Assembly: GCA_017559385.1 (NCBI GenBank)
Contig: JAFYSK010000038.1
Location: forward strand, 1-64,000
From: Paludibacteraceae bacterium
Lineage (GTDB): Bacteria; Bacteroidota; Bacteroidia; Bacteroidales; Paludibacteraceae
Direction: 5' to 3'
Length of the DNA stretch: 64,000 nt
Shown: positions 45,301 through 53,465 of the stretch, in pieces
Layout of the letters: every line of letters starts with the position of its first letter
Position numbering within the stretch: the stretch's first letter is position 1
Program-made: the position numbers and the translations under genes
Notes under the pieces: generated by a model
Database searches by the model: none
Seen by the model: the letters and a program-made list of their open reading frames with translations, nothing else
What the model was told of the DNA's origin: nothing

Positions 45301-46463
45301 AACTCCAACACCTTTGGGTACAGCGACTTATGATACGTTTCGTTATTGATGATCGTGTTATGCCACAGCAGCACCACTTCGCCGGCGTTTTGATGCACTT
45401 TCTCCAGCAGTCGTTGGCACTCAAAGTACGCCTCATCTTCAGTCAATCCCATATAGTGTGCATGGCTCAGTGTGCAGTCCATTACGGTCAATGGGTGCAG
45501 CGTCAACTCGGTCAACTGCCAGGTCATTGGATTGATCCATCTGACCGCTCGTGTGGTCTGCAAGCGAAAACCTGCCTGATCAGCAAACATCATCGTGAAA
45601 TCGTCCTTCACCCCCATTTCTACCAATTGTTGCATCTTCTCAATCGAGCAGCTCAGGTAGTGGCTACGGTGTAACTGTAGGCTATTAGGCGATGAGGCGA
45701 TGAGGCGATGAGGGGATGAGGCCAGGTCGTAGCAACTCGAATGCCATCCCAATTGTGCGCCGCTGTCTTCCAATTGTCGCTTCAACTCTGTAAAATCCGC
45801 TCCTTGCAGATCATATTGTGGATAGTCATTGCCCTTGCCTGTAGTGTCTTTTACAAAGTAAACACGCTCCGCTCCTTCCACTTTTTTATCTTGTGCTATT
45901 AGCCATGAGAAGGTGTAGGCCGGGTCATTATGGATGTCGCGTCTTGCAGCCAGCACTTGCTTCATCTGTCCGCGCAGTACACCGCCTATAGCGCCACGCA
46001 AATGGCGATACTGGGCTATGCTATCTATATCGTGTGTCAAGTAGATATGGCTAAACCCTGGCTCTGGCAGAGCAATATCCAGCATCTTCATCATCGCACG
46101 CGAATACTCGTCTATCAGCGGAATCATCAGGCGGTTCTTCTGACCTAGCATCGAGTGTTTGGCCAGGAATCTGCCATGCTCATCGCGTTCGCCGACCAGC
46201 AGTTCTTCAGCTCGCGAGATATAGAAGAAGGTATTGTATATCACATCGGTACGCACGATGTGGGTGTTACCTTGTTTCTCGATGCGCAGCTCCAGGTCGG
46301 CCTCGGTAGGCAGTACGATCTGCTTACCCATATGGCCATTAGGCACTACCACTACGCGATAGTTAGCCCATAGGCTCTCATCAGCAGTATAACCTACCTG
46401 CTGAGCACCTTGCTCGTTGCCATAGAGCAAAAACTGGATGATATATTCAATTACTTCTTTCAT
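45282..46463 (-). CDS. Polysaccharide deacetylase-like protein
   Basis: 393 residues. The C-terminal two-thirds show NodB/CE4-like elements: THDIDS (metal Asp pair), GWHSSCYD and LHRSHYL, with final LLWHNTI. N-terminal ~130 residues belong to the Bacteroidetes-specific module that precedes this domain. Probably de-N-acetylates or remodels a surface glycan. An insertion LASSPHRLIASSPNSLQ in the middle is encoded by GGCGATGA repeats (45680-45722). First gene of the operon down to 40.8 kb; its promoter may lie as far as 47.05 kb. Confidence 0.82.
   Translation of the reverse strand: MKEVIEYIIQFLLYGNEQGAQQVGYTADESLWANYRVVVVPNGHMGKQIVLPTEADLELRIEKQGNTHIVRTDVIYNTFFYISRAEELLVGERDEHGRFLAKHSMLGQKNRLMIPLIDEYSRAMMKMLDIALPEPGFSHIYLTHDIDSIAQYRHLRGAIGGVLRGQMKQVLAARRDIHNDPAYTFSWLIAQDKKVEGAERVYFVKDTTGKGNDYPQYDLQGADFTELKRQLEDSGAQLGWHSSCYDLASSPHRLIASSPNSLQLHRSHYLSCSIEKMQQLVEMGVKDDFTMMFADQAGFRLQTTRAVRWINPMTWQLTELTLHPLTVMDCTLSHAHYMGLTEDEAYFECQRLLEKVHQNAGEVVLLWHNTIINNETYHKSLYPKVLELLRVES
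45680..45722. repeat. GGCGATGA repeat within the deacetylase gene
   Basis: GGCTATTAGGCGATGAGGC followed by further GGCGATGA units. The 19-mer is repeated exactly, on the opposite strand, in the epimerase gene at 49474-49492. Confidence 0.92.
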
Positions 46464-46660
46464 TCTTATCTATCTCCTAGCCCTCCGGGCAGGTGTAATC
46501 GTTAGAGGCTCTGCCGAGATAAGACATCTTATTAATCTCTTATTTTCTTATTTATCTCCTTGCCCTATCGGGCAGAAATCTTATTAATCCTATTTTCTCA
46601 CTTCGTTCGTCTGTGTACTCCGTAATTAATTACCACCATTTCCTCGCCCTCCACACAATG
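46464..46660. repeat. Mini-palindrome array E and AT-rich spacer
   Basis: GCCC-tcc-GGGC (46480-46490), GGC-tct-GCC (46507-46515) and TGCCC-tatc-GGGCA (46561-46573) are separated by TTATTAATC/TTATCTCCT-like links. A looser member of the mini-palindrome arrays, located just upstream of the deacetylase gene. Confidence 0.6.
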
Positions 46661-46674
46661 CCAACGGAGCTCGT

Positions 46675-46985
46675 GCATTGAATCTGAGATGCTGAAGGAA
46701 ACAACAACGTATGGCGTTTATTAACGACAATGGTTTCATTTGACATCATTAGATTCAGCGGTCACGTTTTGGATGTTCCCCTCCCGGGGCCCCCGAAAAG
46801 TTCGTGACTTTTTGGGGAGAGGAGGAGGTGCAGCGACCTCAACGAGCCTAGCGAGTTCCTTGTCGCAAGCAACTGACGACGAGGAGCGGTGTCAATTGGT
46901 TTCGGAGAACCTTATACTCTTGCTTGCAAGATTACCTTGTAAGTAAGATTTATAAGATTTCTCGAGCGTAGCGAGTAGGAGCTAC
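46675..46985. repeat. Composite intergenic repeat, copy 1
   Basis: Shares three blocks with copy 2 at 52043-52209: an identical 30-bp block (46751-46780), a 28-bp block with two mismatches (46883-46910) and a 30-bp block (46956-46985). A fourth block (46681-46706) is present in inverted orientation relative to copy 2. Variable spacers hold small hairpins such as CCCCGAAAAGT/ACTTTTTGGGG and CTTGC-tt-GCAAG. Confidence 0.85.
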
Positions 46986-47046
46986 ATTTGTTTCCTCGAC
47001 TTATAAGAACTTTCAACTCATACACACCCACACACCATACAGCCGA

Positions 47047-47078
47047 CAAAGGTACAACTTTTTTTTGACATACGCAAG
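47047..47078 (-). promoter_or_regulatory. Possible promoter of the deacetylase-epimerase-glycosyltransferase operon
   Basis: Minus-strand CTTG (47075-47078), 20 bp, TACCTTTG (47047-47054). The nearest minus-strand gene starts at 46463, which would give a leader of about 580 nt that contains the composite repeat. Confidence 0.65.
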
Positions 47079-47108
47079 CGCTCACGCGTAAATGAGCGAG
47101 TTTTTTTT
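47079..47108 (+). terminator. Hairpin with T-tract before the CotH gene
   Basis: CGCTCA (47079-47084) pairs with TGAGCG (47093-47098), followed by AG and eight Ts. It would insulate the CotH promoter. Confidence 0.55.
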
Positions 47109-47145
47109 ACGCATATCGATTTTTAATAATTATTTGCAATTATCC

Positions 47146-47177
47146 ATTGGGCATTCAAATTATTTTTAGTACCTTTG
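47146..47177 (+). promoter_or_regulatory. Promoter of the CotH-kinase gene
   Basis: ATTG (47146-47149), 20 bp, TACCTTTG (47170-47177). It places the start codon at 47210 rather than 47147. Confidence 0.78.
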
Positions 47178-47209
47178 CGTTCAAATTAAAATCCCTATTT
47201 TGCACAAAA

Positions 47210-48892
47210 ATGAAACAACTATTTACATTATCTATTCTATTTTGCCTGCTAGGAACCACTTATGCAGTCAATCCTTCGGGCACCCTACCTGTGTTGTACA
47301 TTACCACAGAGAACAAAACCCCTGTCACTAGCAAGGACTACTACCTCAACGCTACCTACTACCTCGATGCCAAAGGCATCGCTGGCTACGAGAATATCGG
47401 TAGTGCGTCTGCTCCATTGAACATGGAGATCAAAGGTCGTGGCAACTATTCCTGGACAGGCTTCAATAAAAAACCTTACCGCATCAAGCTTGCCGACAAG
47501 CAGCCTCTATTGGGTATGATCAAGAGCAAGCACTTCACCCTATTGGCGCATGCCGACGATGCCAAGGACAAGAAGGGCTATATGCGCAATGCTGCTGGCT
47601 TCGAGCTCAGCAAAATGCTCGGTATTGCTTGGACACCAGAAGCCAAACCACTCGAACTAGTGATGAATGGCGACTATATCGGTCTGTATTTCTTGACCGA
47701 ACAAATCCGCGTGGACATAGACCGCGTTAATATCGTGGAGCAAGAGGACGAGGAGACCGATGCACAGAAGATCACAGGCGGATGGCTCGTGGAGATCGAC
47801 AACTACGATAGTGATCCACATATCACCATCAAAGAGGGCGGCAAAACCACCATGTGGGTTACCTACAAGACCCCAGAGGTGCTCTCTTCTGCACAAGAAT
47901 CTTACCTCACCAACCAGATTCAACTACTTGATAATCTGATCTATGGCGATAAGAACTCCGACGAGCTCTGGCAACACCTTGATATGGACGCCCTAGCACG
48001 CTTCTATATCGTGCAGGAGATCACCGACAACTACGAGTCTTTCCACGGCAGTTGCTATCTCTACAAGGACATGGGCGATGACCAGAAGTGGAAGTTTGGT
48101 CCGGTTTGGGACTTCGGTAGTGCTTTCAACCGCGACAAATCGCAATATATATACCAAGGCGATGTATGGCACAACCACTGGATTCCTGAGATCTGCAAGT
48201 TCCCTGCCTTCATGACCCGTGTCAAAGCTATTTGGCAGGAGTTCTACCCTACTCGTTTCAACGATATCTTCACTTTCACTGCCGACCAGCTCACTTTGCT
48301 CAAGACGGCTGCTGCTGTTGATGCACAACGCTGGCCAGACTATAACGGCAATGCCGACCTCACCAAGCGCATCAACCAAATCAACGAGCGCCTACGCAAG
48401 AATGCCGAGTGGCTCAATCAACAATGGGGAGGCGATAGCAACGACGACAATAACAATAACAACAACAATAATAATAACGACAACAACGACGACAATACCC
48501 CAACCGTAGACGAGACTTGGACCATGCTTGTCTGGCAAGAAGGCAAATCTGTAGAGTACACACTGGCACAAGTAGATAGCATCACTTTTGTTCAAAAAGA
48601 GCAACTCGTAGTCAAAGCCAAGGTGCCTGCTGCATGGGGCGACGATATCTATGTATATATCTGGAACGCACAGGACAGCAACAAGAACGGCGAGTTCCGT
48701 GCCACCCGCCAAGGCGACTGGTATGTATATAGTACCGACGAGCAGTCTTTGAACATCATCTTCAAGAAGGGTAAAAGTTGGACAGGCCACCCTAACCAAT
48801 CCGAGGATATCAAGCTTACCCAAAGCGCTTGCTTCATCCTCACCCAGGAGGGCGAAAACAAGGCCGTTGCCACCCAAACCGACTGCCCATAA
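47210..48892 (+). CDS. Secreted CotH-kinase protein with C-terminal starch-binding-like module
   Basis: 560 residues from MKQLFTLS. A signal peptide ends near residue 20. The CotH kinase domain spans roughly residues 30-410 (MEIKGRGNYSW, PYRIKLADK, FTLLAHADD, EQIRVDIDRVNI). An Asn/Asp-rich linker (about 20 residues near 430) leads to a C-terminal region (VYIWNAQDSNKNGEF, WYVYS, NIIFKKGKSWTG) resembling carbohydrate-binding module 26. CotH enzymes phosphorylate Ser/Thr of secreted proteins; other members are outer-membrane carbohydrate-associated. Codon usage is more GC-rich than that of neighbours. Upstream of wecB by 59 bp, same strand. Confidence 0.88.
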   Translation: MKQLFTLSILFCLLGTTYAVNPSGTLPVLYITTENKTPVTSKDYYLNATYYLDAKGIAGYENIGSASAPLNMEIKGRGNYSWTGFNKKPYRIKLADKQPLLGMIKSKHFTLLAHADDAKDKKGYMRNAAGFELSKMLGIAWTPEAKPLELVMNGDYIGLYFLTEQIRVDIDRVNIVEQEDEETDAQKITGGWLVEIDNYDSDPHITIKEGGKTTMWVTYKTPEVLSSAQESYLTNQIQLLDNLIYGDKNSDELWQHLDMDALARFYIVQEITDNYESFHGSCYLYKDMGDDQKWKFGPVWDFGSAFNRDKSQYIYQGDVWHNHWIPEICKFPAFMTRVKAIWQEFYPTRFNDIFTFTADQLTLLKTAAAVDAQRWPDYNGNADLTKRINQINERLRKNAEWLNQQWGGDSNDDNNNNNNNNNNDNNDDNTPTVDETWTMLVWQEGKSVEYTLAQVDSITFVQKEQLVVKAKVPAAWGDDIYVYIWNAQDSNKNGEFRATRQGDWYVYSTDEQSLNIIFKKGKSWTGHPNQSEDIKLTQSACFILTQEGENKAVATQTDCP

Positions 48893-48951
48893 TCCACTAA
48901 CACTACCGATAAAACTTTTTTTAGGGCTTTGCCCTACAAAAAACAAATTAT

Positions 48952-50148
48952 ATGTTAATCACATTAATTGCTGGAGCTCGTCCTAACTTCATGAAGATTG
49001 CTCCACTTATCAAAGCTATTCAGAAAGCAGCAGCTGAAGGACATGACATTCGTCATCGACTCGTTCATACCGGTCAGCACTATGACAAGAACATGTCCGA
49101 CACCTTCTTTGAGGAACTTGGCATACCTATGCCTGACGTCAATCTAGGTTGTGGCGGAGGTACTCAAGCTGAGCAGACAGCTAACATCATGATGGCCTTC
49201 GAGAAAGACCTGATGGCCAACCCAACCGACCTAGTCCTCGTGGTAGGCGACGTGACTAGCACCATGGCATGCTCTATCGTAGCTAAGAAGCTGAATACCA
49301 ATGTGTGCCACGTAGAGGCAGGTATACGCAGCTGGGATCAGACCATGCCCGAGGAGATCAACCGCATGGTGACAGATGCCTTGGCGGATTATATGTTTAC
49401 AACCTCAGAAATAGCTAATAAGAACTTGCTTTTGCAAGGAGCTGAACTACAAGCCAATTCATCTAATAGCCTTGCCTCATCGCCTAATAGCCTACCCGCT
49501 CTTGAAGAAGAGCAATATGCGTTTAAGCGCAATGTACAACGTGTATGGTACGTAGGTAACGTGATGATTGATACATTGATGGCAAATCGTGCGAGATTCC
49601 GTCGTCCTGCTGTATACGATGCTCTAGGACTAGAAGAAAAGCAATATATAGTGATGACCATGCACCGTCCTGCTAACGTGGATGAGCAAGAGCACTTGAA
49701 AGCTCTCATGGAGCAGATCATCACCAATGTGCATGGCTTGCCTATTATCTTCCCTATCCACCCACGAACAGCGAAATTGTTCTACAACCTCTGGGGTGAC
49801 GAAGAGAAACTAAAAGAGATCTTCCCAAATCTGCATATCGTAGACCCAATGGGATACTTGGAGTTCAACTACCTAGTAGAGCGTGCTAAAGCCGTAGTAA
49901 CCGACTCGGGTGGTATAACCGAGGAGACAACCGTGATGGGCGTGCCATGTATCACCTTGCGCGATAATACCGAGCGTCCAGAGACTTGTACGGTAGGAAC
50001 GAACATGCTGATTGGTACCAAACCAGAGGCTATCAAACCAGCATTGGATAAGCTCTTCGCTGGCGAATGGAAACAAGGCGCTATACCAGCTCTCTGGGAT
50101 GGCCAAACCTCCGAACGCATCGTAGAGATCCTATTGGAGATACTCTAA
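48952..50148 (+). CDS. wecB: UDP-N-acetylglucosamine 2-epimerase (non-hydrolysing)
   Basis: Makes UDP-ManNAc from UDP-GlcNAc, 398 residues. Motifs: LIAGARPNFMKIAPL, HTGQHYDKNMSD, VVGDVTSTMA, HVEAGIRSWDQTMPEEINR, TMHRPANVD, IFPIHPRT, VTDSGGITEE. An extra stretch of about 25 residues (QANSSNSLASSPNSLPAL) between the FTTSEIANKNLL and VWYVGNVMID blocks derives from the GGCGATGA repeat family and is absent from standard relatives. Only distantly similar to the epimerase at 44.1 kb. A mini-palindrome AGGGC-ttt-GCCCT lies just upstream (48922-48934). Confidence 0.92.
   Translation: MLITLIAGARPNFMKIAPLIKAIQKAAAEGHDIRHRLVHTGQHYDKNMSDTFFEELGIPMPDVNLGCGGGTQAEQTANIMMAFEKDLMANPTDLVLVVGDVTSTMACSIVAKKLNTNVCHVEAGIRSWDQTMPEEINRMVTDALADYMFTTSEIANKNLLLQGAELQANSSNSLASSPNSLPALEEEQYAFKRNVQRVWYVGNVMIDTLMANRARFRRPAVYDALGLEEKQYIVMTMHRPANVDEQEHLKALMEQIITNVHGLPIIFPIHPRTAKLFYNLWGDEEKLKEIFPNLHIVDPMGYLEFNYLVERAKAVVTDSGGITEETTVMGVPCITLRDNTERPETCTVGTNMLIGTKPEAIKPALDKLFAGEWKQGAIPALWDGQTSERIVEILLEIL
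49474..49492. repeat. GGCGATGA-family repeat inside wecB
   Basis: On the minus strand reads GGCTATTAGGCGATGAGGC, identical to 45680-45698. A second GGCTATTAG lies at 49463-49471. Confidence 0.92.
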
Positions 50149-50265
50149 AAACTAAACAGCGGAAGCGCCCCACATTGTCGTCAACAACAAATACTTGTCG
50201 GACAAGTTTTAAGTAATATTTTAGTAAAAAACACCCAGTTTTTAGCTAAAAATAGGGTAAAAAAC
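50149..50265. other. Gap between wecB and its terminator
   Basis: About 120 bp without gene. CTTGTC-gGACAAG forms a short hairpin near 50195-50207; otherwise nothing recognisable. Confidence 0.5.
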
Positions 50266-50302
50266 AAGGCGTTGAAGGAAAACTTCAACGCCTTTGTTAT
50301 TT
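50266..50302. terminator. Terminator shared by wecB and the TlpA-like gene
   Basis: AAGGCGTTGAAG (50266-50277) pairs with CTTCAACGCCTT (50283-50294), 5-nt loop, T-rich tail; convergent genes on both sides. Confidence 0.9.
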
Positions 50303-50322
50303 GATTGATAATCAGCTGCGAA

Positions 50323-51108
50323 CTATTTGTCTAAAATTTCGGCAATCTCCTCTTCGCTAGGGTTACGAAGCACAATTATACCCTCGCTGTCGATAAGCAG
50401 CGTTGTAGGGATGGCAGAGATGCCATAACTGTCGCTTGGATTGTTAGGAGCCTCGTGTGTATCGTGCAATTGAAGCCACTTCATTTGCTCCTCCTTGAGA
50501 GCTTGAAGCCATGCTTCGCGATCACGGTCAACACTGATACCAACGATAGCCAACTTACCTGACTTGTGGTACTTAGCATACAAGTCCTTGAGGTGAGGAA
50601 TAAGCTGACGGCATGGACGGCACCATGATGCCCAGAAATCAACCAAGAGGTAGTCGGTCTTGCCTACCAACTCGCTTAGCTTAACAGCCTTGCCGTTGGT
50701 TTGAAGAGCTTGAACATCGATATACTTTTGGCCTGGAGCAGTAAGCAACTCAGCTTGGTATTGTTTGTAGATCTTTTGCATGCCCTCGGTGGTCCAGCGC
50801 TCAGGTGCCATAGCTTGGAAGATGCTGTCTTTTTGCTCTGGAGAGAACATGTAGAAGAAACTGAGAACGATAGAGTCGGTTTGAACACTATCTACATGAG
50901 TCAAAACGAGTTGATATGCCTGTTGAACGAAATCGTTGATGATAGAGTCGGCTACCTCGCGGGTAGGAGCGGCTTTGTATTGAACGAGTACCGTATCGAA
51001 GAGCACTTGGCACTCTTGCCAAGGGTCAACTGGCACCGGTTGGGTGGTCTTGGTACCACATGCTACTAAGCCAAGAACGGCGAGTAGCGAAACGATGATT
51101 TTTTTCAT
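50323..51108 (-). CDS. TlpA-like thioredoxin-fold lipoprotein
   Basis: 261 residues from MKKIIVSLLAVLGLVACGTK; the lipobox LVAC predicts a lipoprotein with Cys around 17. Residues 20-140 are a helical Bacteroidetes-type N-terminal domain, followed by a TlpA/ResA thioredoxin domain with VDFWASWCRPCRQL (CxxC) and cis-Pro in GISAIPTTLLID. Probably a periplasmic thiol:disulfide reductant. A TTG-type extension to 51126 is unlikely. Downstream of ferritin, same strand, 129 bp apart; both relate to redox stress. Confidence 0.9.
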   Translation of the reverse strand: MKKIIVSLLAVLGLVACGTKTTQPVPVDPWQECQVLFDTVLVQYKAAPTREVADSIINDFVQQAYQLVLTHVDSVQTDSIVLSFFYMFSPEQKDSIFQAMAPERWTTEGMQKIYKQYQAELLTAPGQKYIDVQALQTNGKAVKLSELVGKTDYLLVDFWASWCRPCRQLIPHLKDLYAKYHKSGKLAIVGISVDRDREAWLQALKEEQMKWLQLHDTHEAPNNPSDSYGISAIPTTLLIDSEGIIVLRNPSEEEIAEILDK

Positions 51109-51205
51109 AAGTTTAAGAGTATTCAACAGTTTAGAAATTCAAAAAGTTCAATAATTCAAGAATTCAGAAAGTTTCATGAATTTGAATAGTGCTTTAGCAC
51201 GTTAA

Positions 51206-51237
51206 ATCTTTGAATCTTTAAATCTTTAAATCTTTAA
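51206..51237. repeat. 8-bp repeat ATCTTTRA x4 at the ferritin stop codon
   Basis: ATCTTTGA once and ATCTTTAA three times, immediately before the stop codon (51238-51240). Farther along, 51128-51185 is rich in TTCAANAATTCAAG-like words. GTGC-ttta-GCAC lies at 51189-51200. Confidence 0.85.
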
Positions 51238-51759
51238 TCACTCTGCTGCAGTAAGTGGGCTAGCTTGGGTGTAGACACGCGCAGCAAGCTCTTGGTCGAG
51301 TTGGTAGAGACCATAACCGTTGTCGCCAATAAGACGCAACTTGTGTACAAGGTCAGTAGCGTTCTCTTCCTCTTCTACTTGCTCGTCAACAAACCAGTTG
51401 AGACGGCTTTGCAAAGCAAAATCCTTCTCCTCAACAGCCATAGCCATCAAGTTGTTGATGAGAGATGTTACCTTACCCTCGTGAGCAAGCGTGTGCTCGA
51501 AGGTAGCAAGAGGCGAAGCCCACTCGGTATCTACCGCTGCAATAGGCTCCAACAATACACGACCACCACGACTTTGGAGGTAGTTGAAGAGAATCATTGC
51601 ATGGTCTTGTTCCTCTTTAAACTGAACAGCATACCAGTTAGCCATACCAGGTAAACCTGCGTCTTGGCAGTATGCAGACATACTTAAATACAAATACGCC
51701 GACCACATCTCGGCATTGATTTGGGCATTAATAGCCGCTTGGAGTTTTTCTGAAATCAT
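51238..51759 (-). CDS. ftnA: Ferritin
   Basis: Iron-storage 24-mer subunit of 173 residues with four-helix bundle. Ferroxidase-type ligands appear in QINAEMWSAYLYLSM, KEEQDHAMILFNYLQ and WFVDEQVEEE. Normal length for bacterial non-haem ferritin. Own promoter about 100 bp upstream of the start. Confidence 0.95.
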   Translation of the reverse strand: MISEKLQAAINAQINAEMWSAYLYLSMSAYCQDAGLPGMANWYAVQFKEEQDHAMILFNYLQSRGGRVLLEPIAAVDTEWASPLATFEHTLAHEGKVTSLINNLMAMAVEEKDFALQSRLNWFVDEQVEEEENATDLVHKLRLIGDNGYGLYQLDQELAARVYTQASPLTAAE

Positions 51760-51858
51760 AGTATCTATTTCATTTAGTTAGTATTATCGATTATGTTATT
51801 AAGCTATTTTCGACTAAATTTCATTTATTCATCTTATCCTTGAAATCTAATCCACATG

Positions 51859-51890
51859 CAAAGGTAGTATATTTTTCTTATATACACAAC
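51859..51890 (-). promoter_or_regulatory. Promoter of ferritin
   Basis: Minus-strand GTTG (51887-51890), 20 bp, TACCTTTG (51859-51866). Confidence 0.7.
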
Positions 51891-51954
51891 ATTTGGTCGC
51901 AAAATATTATTCAAAACCTCACTCTCATAACGACAAAAATAATGCCATACCCTA

Positions 51955-52042
51955 CACTACAGGTCCCAATCTCCGATCTACAGCTTCGCGCCGATAATAT
52001 CTTTTGAATTCTTGAATCCTTTAAATTCTTAAATTCACACGC
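51955..52042. repeat. Mixed repeat spacer
   Basis: Contains GATCTACAG-CTTCGCG-CCGAT like the mini-palindrome arrays, then TTGAATTCTTGAATCC and TTAAATTCTTAAATTC words. No gene. Confidence 0.55.
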
Positions 52043-52209
52043 CCTACATTGTTGTTTCCTTCAGTATCTCAGATTCAGCGGTCACGTTTTGGATGTTCCC
52101 AAAATGTGGAGCGGTGGCAATTGATTTCGGAGAACATTCGAAAGAGAGAGGCGCTTGCGATAAAAATAAGATTAACTTAGATTTCTCGACCGCAGGGAGT
52201 AGGAGCTAT
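52043..52209. repeat. Composite intergenic repeat, copy 2
   Basis: Blocks 52050-52075, 52071-52100, 52108-52135 and 52180-52209 match copy 1 at 46675-46985; here the first block runs directly into the second, while in copy 1 it is inverted and 45-70 bp away. Spacers differ in length and sequence. Confidence 0.85.
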
Positions 52210-52363
52210 CTATTACCATTGTATTGTCTTCATTGTCTTTGAATCCTTTAATTCTTGAATTCTCAAATTCCCATTGTCTTTATTGTCGATTATAATTGTT
52301 GACATTGTCGTTAAAATTAACTTTTGAATTCTTGTCTCCTCAATTTCCCATTGTCGTTTTACC

Positions 52364-52402
52364 AGCTTGTATCTTTTTTTTCTTAAAAAAAAGATACAAG
52401 CT
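52364..52402. repeat. Perfect 18-bp inverted repeat upstream of the TIGR04076 gene
   Basis: Arms AGCTTGTATCTTTTTTTT and AAAAAAAAGATACAAGCT with a 3-nt loop. It ends exactly where the -33 box starts. Could be an operator, a terminator of upstream transcription, or the end of a mobile element; related arms recur at 53176 and 53466. Confidence 0.93.
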
Positions 52403-52434
52403 ATTGCGCATTTCAAATTAATTTACTACTTTTG
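52403..52434 (+). promoter_or_regulatory. Promoter of the TIGR04076-winged-helix gene
   Basis: ATTG (52403-52406), 20 bp, TACTTTTG (52427-52434); start codon 22 bp further. Confidence 0.75.
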
Positions 52435-52456
52435 CACATTATTTATATAAAGAGTC

Positions 52457-53149
52457 ATGTATCAAGTTCGAATCACAGCGCTCCGCCAGACGGTCTATAG
52501 CGATTTAGTCAACCAGTTTGAGAACCCTATTCTATTGCCTTGCACCATCCAGCCTGGCCAGCAATGGATCTCCATCGATGGCAAATGTCCTGAAGGCATG
52601 TGTGCCTCTGCATGGTTATCTATGAAGGAGTTTGTCCAATCGCTTGCTCATGGCAAGGGCCATTTCTACGATGGTTGGATGCGCAATCCTATGAGTGCTA
52701 TGGTCAGTTGCAACGATGGTTTCCGTCCTATGACATTCTATCTCGAGCTCATCGATGATCGCACTCCCTTGGCTGATCTTACCCACCTTGTATCCACCAA
52801 TTCGGTTGCATCTGCTCCTGCCCCTACCCCAGCTTGCAGTTTGGCTCCTAAGGCTAAACCAGTCACAAAAGCTGAATACAAAGACAAAAGCCAGGAGCGT
52901 CTTCATAAGCTTATTCTCGCCATAGGCGAACAGAATATGCCTCGTCGCCAGATCATTGCGTATTTGGATTTGAAACAAAATAGTCGCCGTGTCTTCATAG
53001 ACAACTATCTCAAACCTGCTATAGCTCAGGGCTATGTGGTTATGGCTCGTCCTTCGTCACCTAACTCACCAGAGCAAGCCTATCGTCTTTCTACGGATGG
53101 TCTAGAACTCTGGACTCAACTACAATCAGCCATCCAAGACACCAAGTAA
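52457..53149 (+). CDS. TIGR04076-like domain fused to a winged helix
   Basis: 230 residues. The first ~110 (YQVRITALRQTVYSDL, GKCPEGMCASAWLSMKEF, CNDGFRPMTFYLELID) match the small TIGR04076 family of unknown function, normally a stand-alone protein. After an Ala/Pro linker, residues ~145-225 (LILAIGEQNMPRRQIIAYL, RRVFIDNYLKPAIAQGYV, AYRLSTDG) form a winged helix like those at the C-terminus of Fic and AlbA-type regulators. DNA binding and autoregulation via the flanking AGCTTGTATC palindromes is a reasonable guess. Monocistronic. Confidence 0.78.
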   Translation: MYQVRITALRQTVYSDLVNQFENPILLPCTIQPGQQWISIDGKCPEGMCASAWLSMKEFVQSLAHGKGHFYDGWMRNPMSAMVSCNDGFRPMTFYLELIDDRTPLADLTHLVSTNSVASAPAPTPACSLAPKAKPVTKAEYKDKSQERLHKLILAIGEQNMPRRQIIAYLDLKQNSRRVFIDNYLKPAIAQGYVVMARPSSPNSPEQAYRLSTDGLELWTQLQSAIQDTK

Positions 53150-53175
53150 GACTGATTACAAGGTTGTTAAGTACC

Positions 53176-53340
53176 AGCTTGTATCTTTTTTCATAACGAT
53201 ACAAGTAAAAAAGATACAAGCTCATACGAGACTAGATGTGTAAAAAATCAAGGGAAAAAAGAAAAGAGGGGAAAAAAGAAAAGGGACAGGCAAATGGATA
53301 AAATAATAATGATGATGCTCATGCACCATCATTATTATTT
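53176..53340 (+). ncRNA. Candidate structured element, copy 1
   Basis: Perfect 16-bp stem AGCTTGTATCTTTTTT (53176-53191)/AAAAAAGATACAAGCT (53207-53222) with a 15-nt loop, then CATACGAGACTAGATG, a purine tract (GGGAAAAAAGAAAAGAGGGG) and a second stem of 14 bp (53301-53314 with 53327-53340). The strand is chosen by the preceding gene; expression is not shown. It could also be a non-autonomous mobile element. Confidence 0.5.
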
Positions 53341-53465
53341 ATTATAAGGATTATTGGCTTTGCCAAGGTTTCATAGCCTATACACCATACACCAACTTGA
53401 ATTGAGTCCAGAAGTCGGCGTTGTTTTGGTTGGCGTGGGTTTGTTGTGCATCCTGTAGATGTCTT

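Noticed and set aside
46740..46946. 68-codon plus-strand frame within the composite repeat
   Set aside because: The matching region of the second repeat copy reads in a different frame after the first block, so there is no protein conservation; it is repeat DNA.
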